A DNA stretch of 64,000 nucleotides, taken from NCBI RefSeq assembly GCF_030815405.1, contig NZ_JAUSWX010000001.1:3906001-3970000 (forward strand). The letters are read 5' to 3'. The notes beneath the pieces are model-generated. The model was not told the DNA's origin. It was given only the letters and a program-made list of their open reading frames with translations, and did no database searches. The DNA comes from Agromyces albus (GTDB lineage: Bacteria > Actinomycetota > Actinomycetes > Actinomycetales > Microbacteriaceae). Positions 34,082-42,249 of this stretch are shown piece by piece (the stretch's first letter is position 1; each line of letters opens with the position of its first letter). The translations under genes were made by a program, and so were the position numbers.

Positions 34082-35138
34082 CACGGCTCCCGGGAAGCAG
34101 GGCGCGCGAGCGGGCATCCACCCGCTCGCGCGCTACCTCGGCGTCAGGGCGGGCCTGACGATCCTCCTGCTCTTCGGGGTGACGCTCGTCACGTTCACCC
34201 TCACGAACCTCGTCCCAGCCGATCCGGTGCAAGCGGCGCTCGGCGAGCAAGCCGCCGCGAACCCCGAGATCGTTGCGCAGTTCCGGGCGAACGCCGGTCT
34301 CGACCAGCCGCTCCCGGTGCAATACGTGACGTACCTCGGCAACGTCCTCCAGGGCGACCTGGGCGTGTCGCAGCAGACGCGTGCGCCCGTCGCCGACGAC
34401 CTCGGCAAGGCGTTCCCGGCGACCGCGGAGCTCGCGCTCGCCGCCATCCTGATCTCCATCGTCCTCGGGGTCGGCCTCGGAATGTGGGCGGCGCTGCGGC
34501 GGCGCACGATCACCGACCAGGTCATCCGCGTCGTGAGCCTCATCGGCATCTCGGTGCCGTCGTTCTGGCTGGCGCTCGTCGTCTACTTCGTGTTCTTCTC
34601 GCAGCTGCGCTGGTTCCCGGGCTCGGGCCGGCTCTCGCCCGCCACGATCCCGCCGCCGAAGGTGACGGGCATGTACACCGTCGACTCCCTGCTCGCCGGC
34701 CAGTGGGCGACGTTCGCCGATGCGGTCGCTCACCTGATCCTGCCGGCTGCGGTGCTCGCGCTCTACACGATCGGCCTCCTCACTCGCTTCGCGCGGTCGG
34801 CCATCCTCGAGGTGCTCGATCTCGACTACGTGCGCGCCGCCCGCGCCAAGGGCCTTCCCGGCCGCGTGGTCCTCACGCGGTATGTGCTGCGCGGCGCGCT
34901 CGTGCCGATCATCACGGTGCTCGGCGTCGCGTTCGGCTCGCTGCTCTCGGGCACGGTGCTCGTCGAGAAGGTCTACTCCTGGCACGGGCTGGGTGAGTAC
35001 GCCTACTCGGCCGCCACCAAGCTCGACCTGCCGGCCATCATGGGCGTCGGCCTCGTCGTCGGATGCGTCTACATCGGGTTGAACTTCCTGGTCGACGTGC
35101 TCTACGGCTTCATCGACCCGAGGGTGAGGGTGGCATGA
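34065..35138 (+). CDS. Oligopeptide ABC transporter permease (DppB/OppB-like)
   Basis: 357 aa with six membrane helices. N-terminal RYLGVRAGLTILLLFGVTLVTFTLTNLVPADPVQAALG is typical of DppB. The coupling loop is FARSAILEVLDLDYVRAARAKGLPGRVVLTRYVLRGALVP (EAA-like motif YVRAARAKG). The likely TTG start overlaps the end of the binding-protein gene by 17 nt, and the stop overlaps the next permease by ATGA. Confidence 0.93.
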   Translation: MPESSSTAPGKQGARAGIHPLARYLGVRAGLTILLLFGVTLVTFTLTNLVPADPVQAALGEQAAANPEIVAQFRANAGLDQPLPVQYVTYLGNVLQGDLGVSQQTRAPVADDLGKAFPATAELALAAILISIVLGVGLGMWAALRRRTITDQVIRVVSLIGISVPSFWLALVVYFVFFSQLRWFPGSGRLSPATIPPPKVTGMYTVDSLLAGQWATFADAVAHLILPAAVLALYTIGLLTRFARSAILEVLDLDYVRAARAKGLPGRVVLTRYVLRGALVPIITVLGVAFGSLLSGTVLVEKVYSWHGLGEYAYSAATKLDLPAIMGVGLVVGCVYIGLNFLVDVLYGFIDPRVRVA

Positions 35139-36031
35139 CCGAACGTGGCATGACCGACGTGCTCGCTGTGCAGACGCGTCGCAAGGGCCGCTTGCGCATC
35201 TCGAAGCAGCTCCGCACGCCGCTCGCGATCACAGGCGGCGCCATCGTGGTGTTCTGGCTGCTCGTCGCGCTGCTCGCGCCGTGGGTCAGCCCGTACGATC
35301 CGCTCGCCCAAGACTTCGAGCGGCTGCAGGCGCCGGGCGCCGAGCACTGGTTCGGCACCGACCAGGTCGGTCGTGACGTGCTGTCGCGCGTCGTCTCGGG
35401 TGCGCAGGTGTCGATCCCGCTCGCCCTCATGCTCGTCGTGTTCGCGATGCTCATCGGTTCAGTGCTCGGGGCGATCGCGGGCTACTTCGGCAAGGCGATC
35501 GACGAGACGATCATGCGCATCGCCGACCTCGTGTTCGCGTTCCCGACGATCATCCTCGCGATGGTGATCGCCGCCGCGCTCGGCCCGAGCCTGACGAACG
35601 CCGTCATCGCGATGCTCATCGTGTCGTGGCCGGCCTATGCCCGCGTGACCCGGTCGCTCGTCCTCGGTGCGCGCAACGCGGAGTACGTGATCGCGGGCCG
35701 CCTGCTCGGCAACGGCCCGTTCACGTCGCTCGGCAAGGACATCCTGCCGAACGTGATCTCTCCCGTCGTCGTGCTCGCGACGCTCGACGTCGGAACGGCG
35801 ATCCTGCTCCTCTCCGGGCTGTCGTTCCTCGGCCTCGGCGCGGTGCCGCCAACGCCCGACTGGGGCTCGATGGTCGCCGACGGCGTGCAGCAGTTCTCGT
35901 CGTGGTGGATCGCGGCGTTCCCGGGCCTCGCCATCCTCACGGTCGTGCTCGCCTTCAACTTCCTCGGCGACGCCCTCCGCGACGCCCTCGATCCGCGGTC
36001 GCAAGAGGCCGTGCAGGGGAGGGCGCTGTGA
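35135..36031 (+). CDS. Oligopeptide ABC transporter permease (DppC/OppC-like)
   Basis: 298 aa. The N-terminal OppC_N helix is followed by PYDPLAQDFERLQAPGAEHWFGTDQVGRDVLSRVVSGAQVSI, the hallmark DppC segment. The coupling loop is PAYARVTRSLVLGARNAEYVIAGRLLGNGP. It pairs with the preceding permease to form the membrane channel. The ATG overlaps the previous stop, and its own stop overlaps the next gene's GTG (GTGA). A second in-frame ATG lies five codons downstream. Confidence 0.93.
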   Translation: MTERGMTDVLAVQTRRKGRLRISKQLRTPLAITGGAIVVFWLLVALLAPWVSPYDPLAQDFERLQAPGAEHWFGTDQVGRDVLSRVVSGAQVSIPLALMLVVFAMLIGSVLGAIAGYFGKAIDETIMRIADLVFAFPTIILAMVIAAALGPSLTNAVIAMLIVSWPAYARVTRSLVLGARNAEYVIAGRLLGNGPFTSLGKDILPNVISPVVVLATLDVGTAILLLSGLSFLGLGAVPPTPDWGSMVADGVQQFSSWWIAAFPGLAILTVVLAFNFLGDALRDALDPRSQEAVQGRAL

Positions 36032-36900
36032 GCGACAACACCGTGAGCACCACGAACCGACTCGAGCCGACCGAACCGGGCGGCGCGCCGGGCAGCGGCG
36101 TCGTCATCTCGGGCCTCACCCTGAGCTTCGGTCGCGGTGAGGCGCGTAAGGAGATCCTCCGGGGCATCGACCTCGACGTGCCCGCCGGGAGGATCACGGG
36201 TCTCGCGGGCGAATCGGGCTCGGGCAAGACCATGACGGGCCTGGCCGTGTGCGGACTGCTCCCGGCCGGCGCCGACCTCGGCGGCAGCATCCGCTTCGAG
36301 GACACCGAGCTCATCGGCCTCGAACAGCGCAGCATGAACCGCTTCCGCGGAGCGAAGATCGCCATGATCTTCCAGGACCCCTCGGCGAGCCTGCACCCGA
36401 TGCTCACGATCGAGGCACAGCTCGTCGACCACTACCGCCACCACACCCGTGCGTCGAAGCGCGCCGCGCGGGAGCGCGCGCTCGAGATGCTCGGCCTCGT
36501 CGCCGTGCCGCACCCCGAGGCTGCACTGCGGAAGTACCCGCACCAGTTCTCGGGCGGTCAGCTGCAGCGCATCGCCATCGCGTCGGCGCTCATGTGCGAG
36601 CCGTCGGTGCTCATCGCCGACGAACCGACCACTGCGCTCGACGTCACCGTGCAGGCCGGCATCCTCCGCCTCCTGCGCAAGCTGTGCGACGAGCTCGGCA
36701 TCGCGATCATCCTCGTGACGCACGACCTCGGGGTGATGTCGGCGCTCGCCGACACGATCGCGGTGATGCGCATGGGCGAGATCGTCGAGCACGGTGATCG
36801 GCACCAGGTCATCACCGCCCCGAGGCATCCGTACACGAAGGCACTCATCGATGCGCTGCCCGAGTCGGGCACGCACCCGAGCGACGGGACCGCATCATGA
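36028..36900 (+). CDS. Oligopeptide ABC transporter ATPase (DppD-like)
   Basis: 290 aa. Walker A GESGSGKT, Q-loop AMIFQDPSASLHPMLTIEAQL, signature FSGGQLQRIAIASAL, Walker B VLIADEPTTALDVTVQ, and H-loop LVTHDLGVMSALAD. A short C-terminal oligopeptide/dipeptide extension (HPYTKALIDALP) marks the Dpp/Opp class. A polar 25-residue N-terminal extension precedes the core. It overlaps both neighbours by 4 nt. Confidence 0.93.
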   Translation: MSDNTVSTTNRLEPTEPGGAPGSGVVISGLTLSFGRGEARKEILRGIDLDVPAGRITGLAGESGSGKTMTGLAVCGLLPAGADLGGSIRFEDTELIGLEQRSMNRFRGAKIAMIFQDPSASLHPMLTIEAQLVDHYRHHTRASKRAARERALEMLGLVAVPHPEAALRKYPHQFSGGQLQRIAIASALMCEPSVLIADEPTTALDVTVQAGILRLLRKLCDELGIAIILVTHDLGVMSALADTIAVMRMGEIVEHGDRHQVITAPRHPYTKALIDALPESGTHPSDGTAS

Positions 36901-37673
36901 CCCTACTGAAGCTCGACCAACTCGAGGTCTCGTACAAGCTGCCCGGTCGCGGTTCGCTCAAGGCGGTCGACGGCGTGAGCTTCGACCTCGAACCACGTCA
37001 GGTGCTCGGGCTCGTCGGCGAATCCGGATGCGGCAAGTCGACGCTCGCCCGAGCGGTGTGCGGCCTCGAGCCGGCTTCGAGTGGCTCGATCTCGTTCAAC
37101 GGCCGGCCCGTCGGCAAGCTCGGCCTGCGGAAGCGCGACCCCGCACTCATGCGGATCCAGATGGTGTTCCAGAACCCGTTCGCCTCGCTGAACCCGCGGC
37201 GCACGATCGGCAGCCAGATCGAGGACGGCCTCCGGGTGAATCCCGACCGCGACGCCTGGAGCGTGCCCGACCTGCTCGAGCACGTCGAGCTCGACCCCGC
37301 CAGCCGATCGAGGTTCCCGCATCAGTTCTCGGGCGGCCAGCGCCAACGGGTCGCCATCGCGCGCGCCATCGCGGCCGGCCCCGAGCTGCTCATCGGCGAC
37401 GAGCCGATCGCGTCGCTCGACGCGTCGCTGCAGGCCCGCATCGCGATCCTCATGCGCAACCTCGCCGTCGAGACGGGCGCGGCGCTGCTGTTCATCAGCC
37501 ACGACCTCTCCGTTGTGCGGGTGATCGCCGACGACGTCGCCGTCATGAGCGCGGGCCGCATCGTCGAGCGCGGTCCGGTCGCGCAGGTCTGGTCGGCGCC
37601 GGAGCATCCGTACACGCAGCGGCTCCTCGCGGCCATCCCCGTCGTCGACGGTCTGGGTGTGCTGCCGGGCTGA
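36897..37673 (+). CDS. Oligopeptide ABC transporter ATPase (DppF-like)
   Basis: 258 aa. Walker A GESGCGKST, Q-loop QMVFQNPFASLNPRRTIGSQI, signature FSGGQRQRVAIARAI, Walker B LLIGDEPIASLDASLQ, and H-loop FISHDLSVVRVIADDVAVMSAGRIVERG. It is somewhat short: the usual zinc/4Fe-4S-type C-terminal tail of DppF is reduced to HPYTQRLLAAIPVVDG. Last gene of the importer operon; ATGA overlap with the preceding ATPase gene. Confidence 0.93.
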   Translation: MTLLKLDQLEVSYKLPGRGSLKAVDGVSFDLEPRQVLGLVGESGCGKSTLARAVCGLEPASSGSISFNGRPVGKLGLRKRDPALMRIQMVFQNPFASLNPRRTIGSQIEDGLRVNPDRDAWSVPDLLEHVELDPASRSRFPHQFSGGQRQRVAIARAIAAGPELLIGDEPIASLDASLQARIAILMRNLAVETGAALLFISHDLSVVRVIADDVAVMSAGRIVERGPVAQVWSAPEHPYTQRLLAAIPVVDGLGVLPG

Positions 37674-37708
37674 CCCGCGCAGGTGCGCTCGGTGCCGCGT
37701 CCGCAGAT

Positions 37709-38116
37709 TCAGTCGATGATGCCGGATGCCGCGAGCCGGGCGAGCACCTCGGCGCCCGCGGGCGGGCAGCGGTGCGCGTCGGCCGTGGTCACCCAGTGCA
37801 CGCTGCCGACCTCGGCCGAGGCTGCCGGCGCGGCATCCGTCTCGGCTCGGAACACCCGCATGCGCACGAGCCGGCCCTCTGGCTCGCCGTGCGCTTGCAC
37901 GACGACCTCGAAGAGCTCGTCGAGCGTGGCGGGGTCGAGGTCGAGGGCGACCTCTTCTCGGGCTTCGCGTGCCGCGGCATCCGCTGCGCTCTCGCCGTCG
38001 TCGATCTTGCCGCCGGGCATGTAGAAGACGTCGCGGTCGCGTGCGGTGACCATGAGCACCCGGCGCTCGCGCACGAGGGCGATCGCGGCGACGAGGAGGT
38101 CGGGCAGGTGCGGCAT
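37709..38116 (-). CDS. NUDIX hydrolase
   Basis: 135 aa. The Nudix box reads GGKIDDGESAADAAAREAREEVALDL (GX5EX7REUXEEXGU pattern nearly complete), preceded by RVLMVTARDRDVFYMP. It hydrolyses a nucleoside diphosphate-linked compound, probably a damaged or dispensable nucleotide. The ATG at 38116 is chosen because TAGGGT lies 7 nt upstream; the longer frame upstream only reads through the tandem repeat. Confidence 0.9.
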   Translation of the reverse strand: MPHLPDLLVAAIALVRERRVLMVTARDRDVFYMPGGKIDDGESAADAAAREAREEVALDLDPATLDELFEVVVQAHGEPEGRLVRMRVFRAETDAAPAASAEVGSVHWVTTADAHRCPPAGAEVLARLAASGIID

Positions 38117-38123
38117 CCGTTCC

Positions 38124-38129
38124 ACCCTA
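38124..38129 (-). promoter_or_regulatory. Putative -10 of leaderless NUDIX mRNA
   Basis: TAGGGT, 7 nt before the ATG at 38116. The first unit of the 18-bp tandem repeat lies where the -35 would be. Confidence 0.55.
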
Positions 38130-38132
38130 TGC

Positions 38133-38195
38133 GGCGGGCGCACCGTGAGCGGCGGGCGCACCGTGAGCGGCGGGCGCACTGTGAGCGGCGGGCGC
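38133..38195. repeat. 18-bp tandem repeat, 3.5 copies
   Basis: GGCGGGCGCACCGTGAGC occurs at 38133-38150 and 38151-38168. It occurs with one change (CT for CC) at 38169-38186, then half a unit to 38195. It fills the gap between the NUDIX start and the stop codon of the DUF2156 gene and touches the latter's last base. Confidence 0.85.
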
Positions 38196-39994
38196 TACGA
38201 CACCTTCGTGAGGGTGCGCACGAGCGCGACCGCCTCCTTCGGCGACACCTCGGGGAGGTACGCGCGGCCGATCGCGACGCCGATCGCGGGGAGGGCGAGC
38301 GGGTCGGGGTAGGCCATCGAGATGGTGTGGTACTCGGGATTGAACTTGGCCTTGAAGCGGAAGAGCGAGGTGAAGCCGTAGGCGGGCTCGAGGGTCTTGG
38401 CGAGCCAGTCGAGCAAGCGGGTCATCACGGTCGCGGGCGGCGGCTCCTCGCCGGGGGCGAGCGGCTTCGTCGCGAGCGGAGCACCGGAGAGGCTCAGGAA
38501 CTCGGCTCCCTCCTCTTTCATGTGCAGCGCCGCCGAGGCGATGAGGAACTCCATCACGCCGTTCATCGATCCGTCGGCTCGGCGCATGAAGTCGATCGTC
38601 CAGCCGATCGGCACGCCCTCGCGGTAGGTCGGCAGCCAGCTCGTCACGGCCTGCAGCCGTCCGTCGGGACCGACCGCGAGCATGAGCCGCACCTCGGGGT
38701 CCTTCAGCTCCTCCATGCCGCCGAGCGTGAAGCCCATCTCGGGCAGCTCCTTCTCGGCGACCCACTCCTCCGAGATCGCGTTGATCGCGGCGACCGTCGC
38801 GAGCGGGAGCTCGTCCCACGTCGTCCACACGGTCGTGAGGCCCTCCTTGATGCCGCGGTTGAGCGCTTGCCGCACCTTCTGCCACGGCTTGCCTGTGAGC
38901 TCGAGGCCCGTCGTCGTGACCACGGTCTCCTCGCCGACCGGCATGTGCTGCCAGCCAAGCGCCTCGAAGACGGGTAGGTAGCGGTCGTGCACGCTGTAGA
39001 ACACCGGCACCCAGCTGTTGCGGTCGCAGAAGGCCGCGAACTCGCGGATCGTCTGCCCATCGCGCGCCTCGCGGCAGATCGGGTCGGACATCGTGATCGC
39101 GATGCCGTTCACCACGCGGTAGGCCACAGCGGCCTGCTCATCGTCGCTGAACCAATAGGAGTTGCCCGGCCACGTCGCCATGAAGCCGAGCGAACCACCC
39201 CCGCCGCGCTGCAGGTTCGCGAGCACCCGGTCGCGGTCGCGTGTATGCGAGCGATCGGCCGTCGCCGACAGGAACGGCACGGCGGCGATCACGAAGATCG
39301 CCCAGAACAGCGGCCCGACGAGCTGGTACAGCACGAACGTGACGTCATGCACCGGCACGACGATCGGGTCGAAGGCCGCCACGAAGTGAACCGGCACGAA
39401 TCGCTTGACGGTGTCGATGAGCACGTCGAGCGGCGTGGCATCCGGAACGAACTCCTCGATCGTCACGAGCGCGGTGATGAGATACGCACCGGCGAGCACC
39501 ACGAACGAGCCGACCACCACGCCCGTGAAGCGCGCGACGGCGCGGTTCGGGGCACGAATGGCGAACTGCCGCCGGAACACGAGCAGGAGCACCGCCATCC
39601 CGACCGGCAGCAGCACGGCGGCGATCGTCCAGACGATGAGCTCGCCAACGTCGAAGCCGGTCCACTCCTCGCCGTCGGCGATCGTCGCCGCGAGGTCGAA
39701 CGAGAACCACGCCAGCAGGGCGAGCGCGATGTTCACCGCGACGGCGAGCAGGAGCGCGAAGCGCCGGCCGTTGCGCAGCCCCCACGCCGCGAGCAGCAGG
39801 AGCACGAGCGGCAGGAACGAGAGCAGGATGACGCCCGGGCCCTGCGCGCTCAGCAGTGCGAGCTGCCGGTCGCAGAAGGCGGAGGTGACGCTCGCGCACT
39901 CGGTGAGCACGGCGTCGGCGTCGGGCACCTCGGCGCCGAAGAGGCTCGCCGAGAATGCGAACGGCGTCAGCTCCTCGCCGTTGATGAGCGACAC
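38195..39994 (-). CDS. DUF2156 (MprF-like) protein, C-terminal membrane + acyltransferase part
   Basis: 599 aa in this frame. The first half has several membrane helices; the second half is the phosphatidylglycerol lysyltransferase/DUF2156 domain with a GNAT-like fold: WFSDDEQAAVAYRVVNGIAITMSDPICREARD, FYSVHDRYLPVFEALGWQHMPVGEE, KPWQKVRQALNRGIKEG and GWTIDFMRRADGSMNGVMEFLIASAA. Such proteins aminoacylate or otherwise modify membrane lipids. The frame opens at a GTG (39994) only because of a probable 1-base frameshift at about 40000; the true protein should include the preceding 250 residues on the same strand. Confidence 0.85.
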   Translation of the reverse strand: MSLINGEELTPFAFSASLFGAEVPDADAVLTECASVTSAFCDRQLALLSAQGPGVILLSFLPLVLLLLAAWGLRNGRRFALLLAVAVNIALALLAWFSFDLAATIADGEEWTGFDVGELIVWTIAAVLLPVGMAVLLLVFRRQFAIRAPNRAVARFTGVVVGSFVVLAGAYLITALVTIEEFVPDATPLDVLIDTVKRFVPVHFVAAFDPIVVPVHDVTFVLYQLVGPLFWAIFVIAAVPFLSATADRSHTRDRDRVLANLQRGGGGSLGFMATWPGNSYWFSDDEQAAVAYRVVNGIAITMSDPICREARDGQTIREFAAFCDRNSWVPVFYSVHDRYLPVFEALGWQHMPVGEETVVTTTGLELTGKPWQKVRQALNRGIKEGLTTVWTTWDELPLATVAAINAISEEWVAEKELPEMGFTLGGMEELKDPEVRLMLAVGPDGRLQAVTSWLPTYREGVPIGWTIDFMRRADGSMNGVMEFLIASAALHMKEEGAEFLSLSGAPLATKPLAPGEEPPPATVMTRLLDWLAKTLEPAYGFTSLFRFKAKFNPEYHTISMAYPDPLALPAIGVAIGRAYLPEVSPKEAVALVRTLTKVS

Positions 39995-40751
39995 GATCGG
40001 GCCCGATCGCCGTGATGGCCACCGCCGTCGCGATGAGCGTGCGCGTCTCCCGGTGCGAGCTGCGGCGAGGCGCGAGCGTCGACGGATTGCGGGTGAGCAC
40101 GGCGCCGAGCGCGAGTCCGGCGAGGCCCGCGATCAGCCGGTAGACGTTCGAGGAGTCGCCGTCGTAGAGCACGAACACGAGCACGAAGGCGAAGGTGACG
40201 ATACGGATGCGTCGGCGCCAGAGCGCCGTCATGAATGCCGTGGCGGTGATGAGCGCGCCGACGATGCCCGTCAGCGGATCGAGCGTGAGGTCGATCGAGG
40301 TGCCGGTCGCCCACCACTCGCCGGCGAGGCTGCCGAGCCACTGCAGCAGCACGCCGACGGTCACGCCGATGACGCCCGTGACGACGAACGCGAGGATCGC
40401 CCGCGCGGTGCCGAGGCGGAGCTCGGCGATGCCGAGCAGGGTCGCCGCGAGCACGACGCCGGCCACCAGCTGGAACGGATCGGCGGGGATGGCAAGCGCC
40501 GTGAGCACGCTCCACCAGCGACCGAGTTCGATCGTGGTCCCGACGCCGGCCGCCCAGGTCGCCTCGGTGTCCGCGCTCGCGGCGCCGACGATCGAACCCG
40601 TGATCACCGCCGTGGCGATGACGAGCACCGCGAAGGCGAAGCTGAACGGCACGCGCCGCGCGAACCCGGCGACGGCCGAGGTGGTCGATTGAAGCCGGCC
40701 GGCGGGTTCGACATCGGCTTCGGAGGCAGTCGCCCGATCGGTGTCGCTCAT
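39995..40751 (-). pseudogene. N-terminal membrane part of the MprF-like gene, separated by frameshift
   Basis: About 250 residues start MSDTDRATASEADVEPAG and contain roughly six hydrophobic segments ending TLIATAVAITAIG. Then the frame runs into Arg-rich nonsense. The next frame continues directly as IVSLINGEELTPFAFSASLFG in the 599-aa part. Removing one G from the GGG at 39999-40001, inside the palindrome GATCGGGCCCGATC, restores a single protein of about 850 aa. Either a sequencing error or a real inactivation; sequence alone cannot decide. The N-terminal half resembles a rhomboid-like flippase domain. Confidence 0.75.
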
Positions 40752-40761
40752 GCGTGCGCTC

Positions 40762-42069
40762 CTAAGCTGCCGGCGGTGCCGCGAGTCCGAGCCGCGGGTA
40801 AAGCACCTCGAACCCCTTGCGCAAGCCGCCCTTCAGCCCGCTCGCGCCGTGGTCGGCATCGGGCACGGCGAAGAAGGTCGTCTGCATGCCGGCCAGCGCC
40901 GCGGCATCCGCCAATCGCTGCGTTCCGGGGCCGAATCCCGAGTCGTCGGCGCCGACCGTGAAGATCGCCATCGTGTCGGGATACGGCGCCCTGGCGGCCA
41001 TCATGTTCGCGGGCTTCACGGCGTCGTAGGCGAGCTGGTCGCCCGCGAAGATCGTGTTGAGCACCTCGTCGGAGTGCTCGGCGCCCGGAAACTCGTCGGG
41101 TGACAGCGCGAGCAGGTTGCCGAAGGTCTCGAAGTACTTCGTGCCGAAGTACGCCGCGCACTCGCCGCCGTTGGAATAGCCCGCGACCGTCCAGAACTGG
41201 CGCCCCCGCAGCACGTTCAGCTCCTGCAGCGCCCACGGCACGACGTCGCCCATCACGTAGGTCTCGACGTTGCCGCGCTCCGTGTTGAGGCACATCGGAT
41301 CGTCGGCCGGGTCGCCGAGCTGGTCGATGACGAGGGCGATGGGCGCGAGGCCGTTGTGATGGGCTGCGTACTCATCGAGCACCCCGGCGATGAAGCTCGC
41401 GTCGGGGTTGCCCGGCTGGCCCATCATCATGATCACGAGGGGCAATCGGGGGGCGTCGTCGACCAGTGCTGCCGGCGGCAGGTAGATCTGTGCCGCTCGG
41501 GCGGGGAACCCCGAGTTCGTGTTGGGGATCCCGCCCTCGACGGTGCCGATCGCGCCCTTGGCCGGCATCCCGGCGGGCGCCAGCCATGTGAGGTAGAGGG
41601 GGTCGACCGGGTCCGCCTCGTTGGGGTCGGGGGCTTCGGGATCGATCGCGCGGAGGGTGGAGGCGTTCAGCATCGACCCCAGCGTGGGGTTCAGCCCGTA
41701 TGCCGCGTTGATGCCGAAGACCGCCGTGAGCGCGAAGATCGGAATCGCGAGCAGGGCGACGAGCTTGCGCCACCACCGGGTGAACCAAAGGTTCCAGATC
41801 GCGATGAAGACGCCCGCGAACACCGCTGGAATCCAGAACCACGCGGCATCCGTCACGGGTCCGCCAAACCAGTTGAGCACGTACACCGCGGCCCAGAGCA
41901 CGCCCGCGCCGACCATGGCGCCGACGATGATCAGCACGATCGCCGTGAGCACCCAGGATCCGGATGCCTCGCGGCCGAGCAGGTAGATCGCCACGAGCGC
42001 GCTGAGCCCGTACATGACCACGATGAACGGACCGTCGACCACGTTCACGTCGAGCAGGAAATCCCACAC
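40762..42069 (-). CDS. Membrane-anchored esterase-family alpha/beta hydrolase
   Basis: 435 aa. Four membrane helices (about 10-31, 38-65, 76-97, 102-124) precede an extracytoplasmic esterase domain of the D-family/mycolyltransferase type: LPLVIMMMGQPGNPDASF, nucleophile GYSNGG (Ser299), acid near Asp375 (VGADDSG) and His407 (DADHGAS). Corynebacterineae use relatives to move mycolates; this organism probably lacks mycolic acids, so another envelope ester is likely. The GTG at 42069 has GAGGGGG 8 nt upstream. TACGCT (42107-42112, minus) is a possible -10. It lies 10 nt from the MprF-like gene start and may be co-transcribed with it. Confidence 0.87.
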   Translation of the reverse strand: MWDFLLDVNVVDGPFIVVMYGLSALVAIYLLGREASGSWVLTAIVLIIVGAMVGAGVLWAAVYVLNWFGGPVTDAAWFWIPAVFAGVFIAIWNLWFTRWWRKLVALLAIPIFALTAVFGINAAYGLNPTLGSMLNASTLRAIDPEAPDPNEADPVDPLYLTWLAPAGMPAKGAIGTVEGGIPNTNSGFPARAAQIYLPPAALVDDAPRLPLVIMMMGQPGNPDASFIAGVLDEYAAHHNGLAPIALVIDQLGDPADDPMCLNTERGNVETYVMGDVVPWALQELNVLRGRQFWTVAGYSNGGECAAYFGTKYFETFGNLLALSPDEFPGAEHSDEVLNTIFAGDQLAYDAVKPANMMAARAPYPDTMAIFTVGADDSGFGPGTQRLADAAALAGMQTTFFAVPDADHGASGLKGGLRKGFEVLYPRLGLAAPPAA

Positions 42070-42186
42070 AGTGCGCCCCCTCGCCCCAAGGAGTGACGAT
42101 GACGCCAGCGTAGTCTTCGCGGGGGCCCCGGGCCATGAACCGGATGCCCCGAGTCGGGGGGACACGGCGGCCCTCGCGACCGCCCA

Positions 42187-42192
42187 TAAGAT
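42187..42192 (+). promoter_or_regulatory. Putative -10 of glyQS
   Basis: TAAGAT, about 57 nt before the GTG at 42250, giving a leader near 50 nt. TGGAG before the GTG is the ribosome site. No clear -35. Confidence 0.4.
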
Positions 42193-42249
42193 GGACTCCG
42201 TACGTTTCCGGGCCCTCGCCCGATTCCCCTCAGGACCATTGGAGCCACC

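Noticed and set aside
38117..38179. Longer NUDIX N-terminus reading through the tandem repeat
   Set aside because: It would add repetitive RPPLTVRPPLTV residues absent from the family. The -10 box and start at 38116 fit better.
38133..38195. CRISPR array
   Set aside because: The units are directly adjacent with no spacers, and no cas genes are present.
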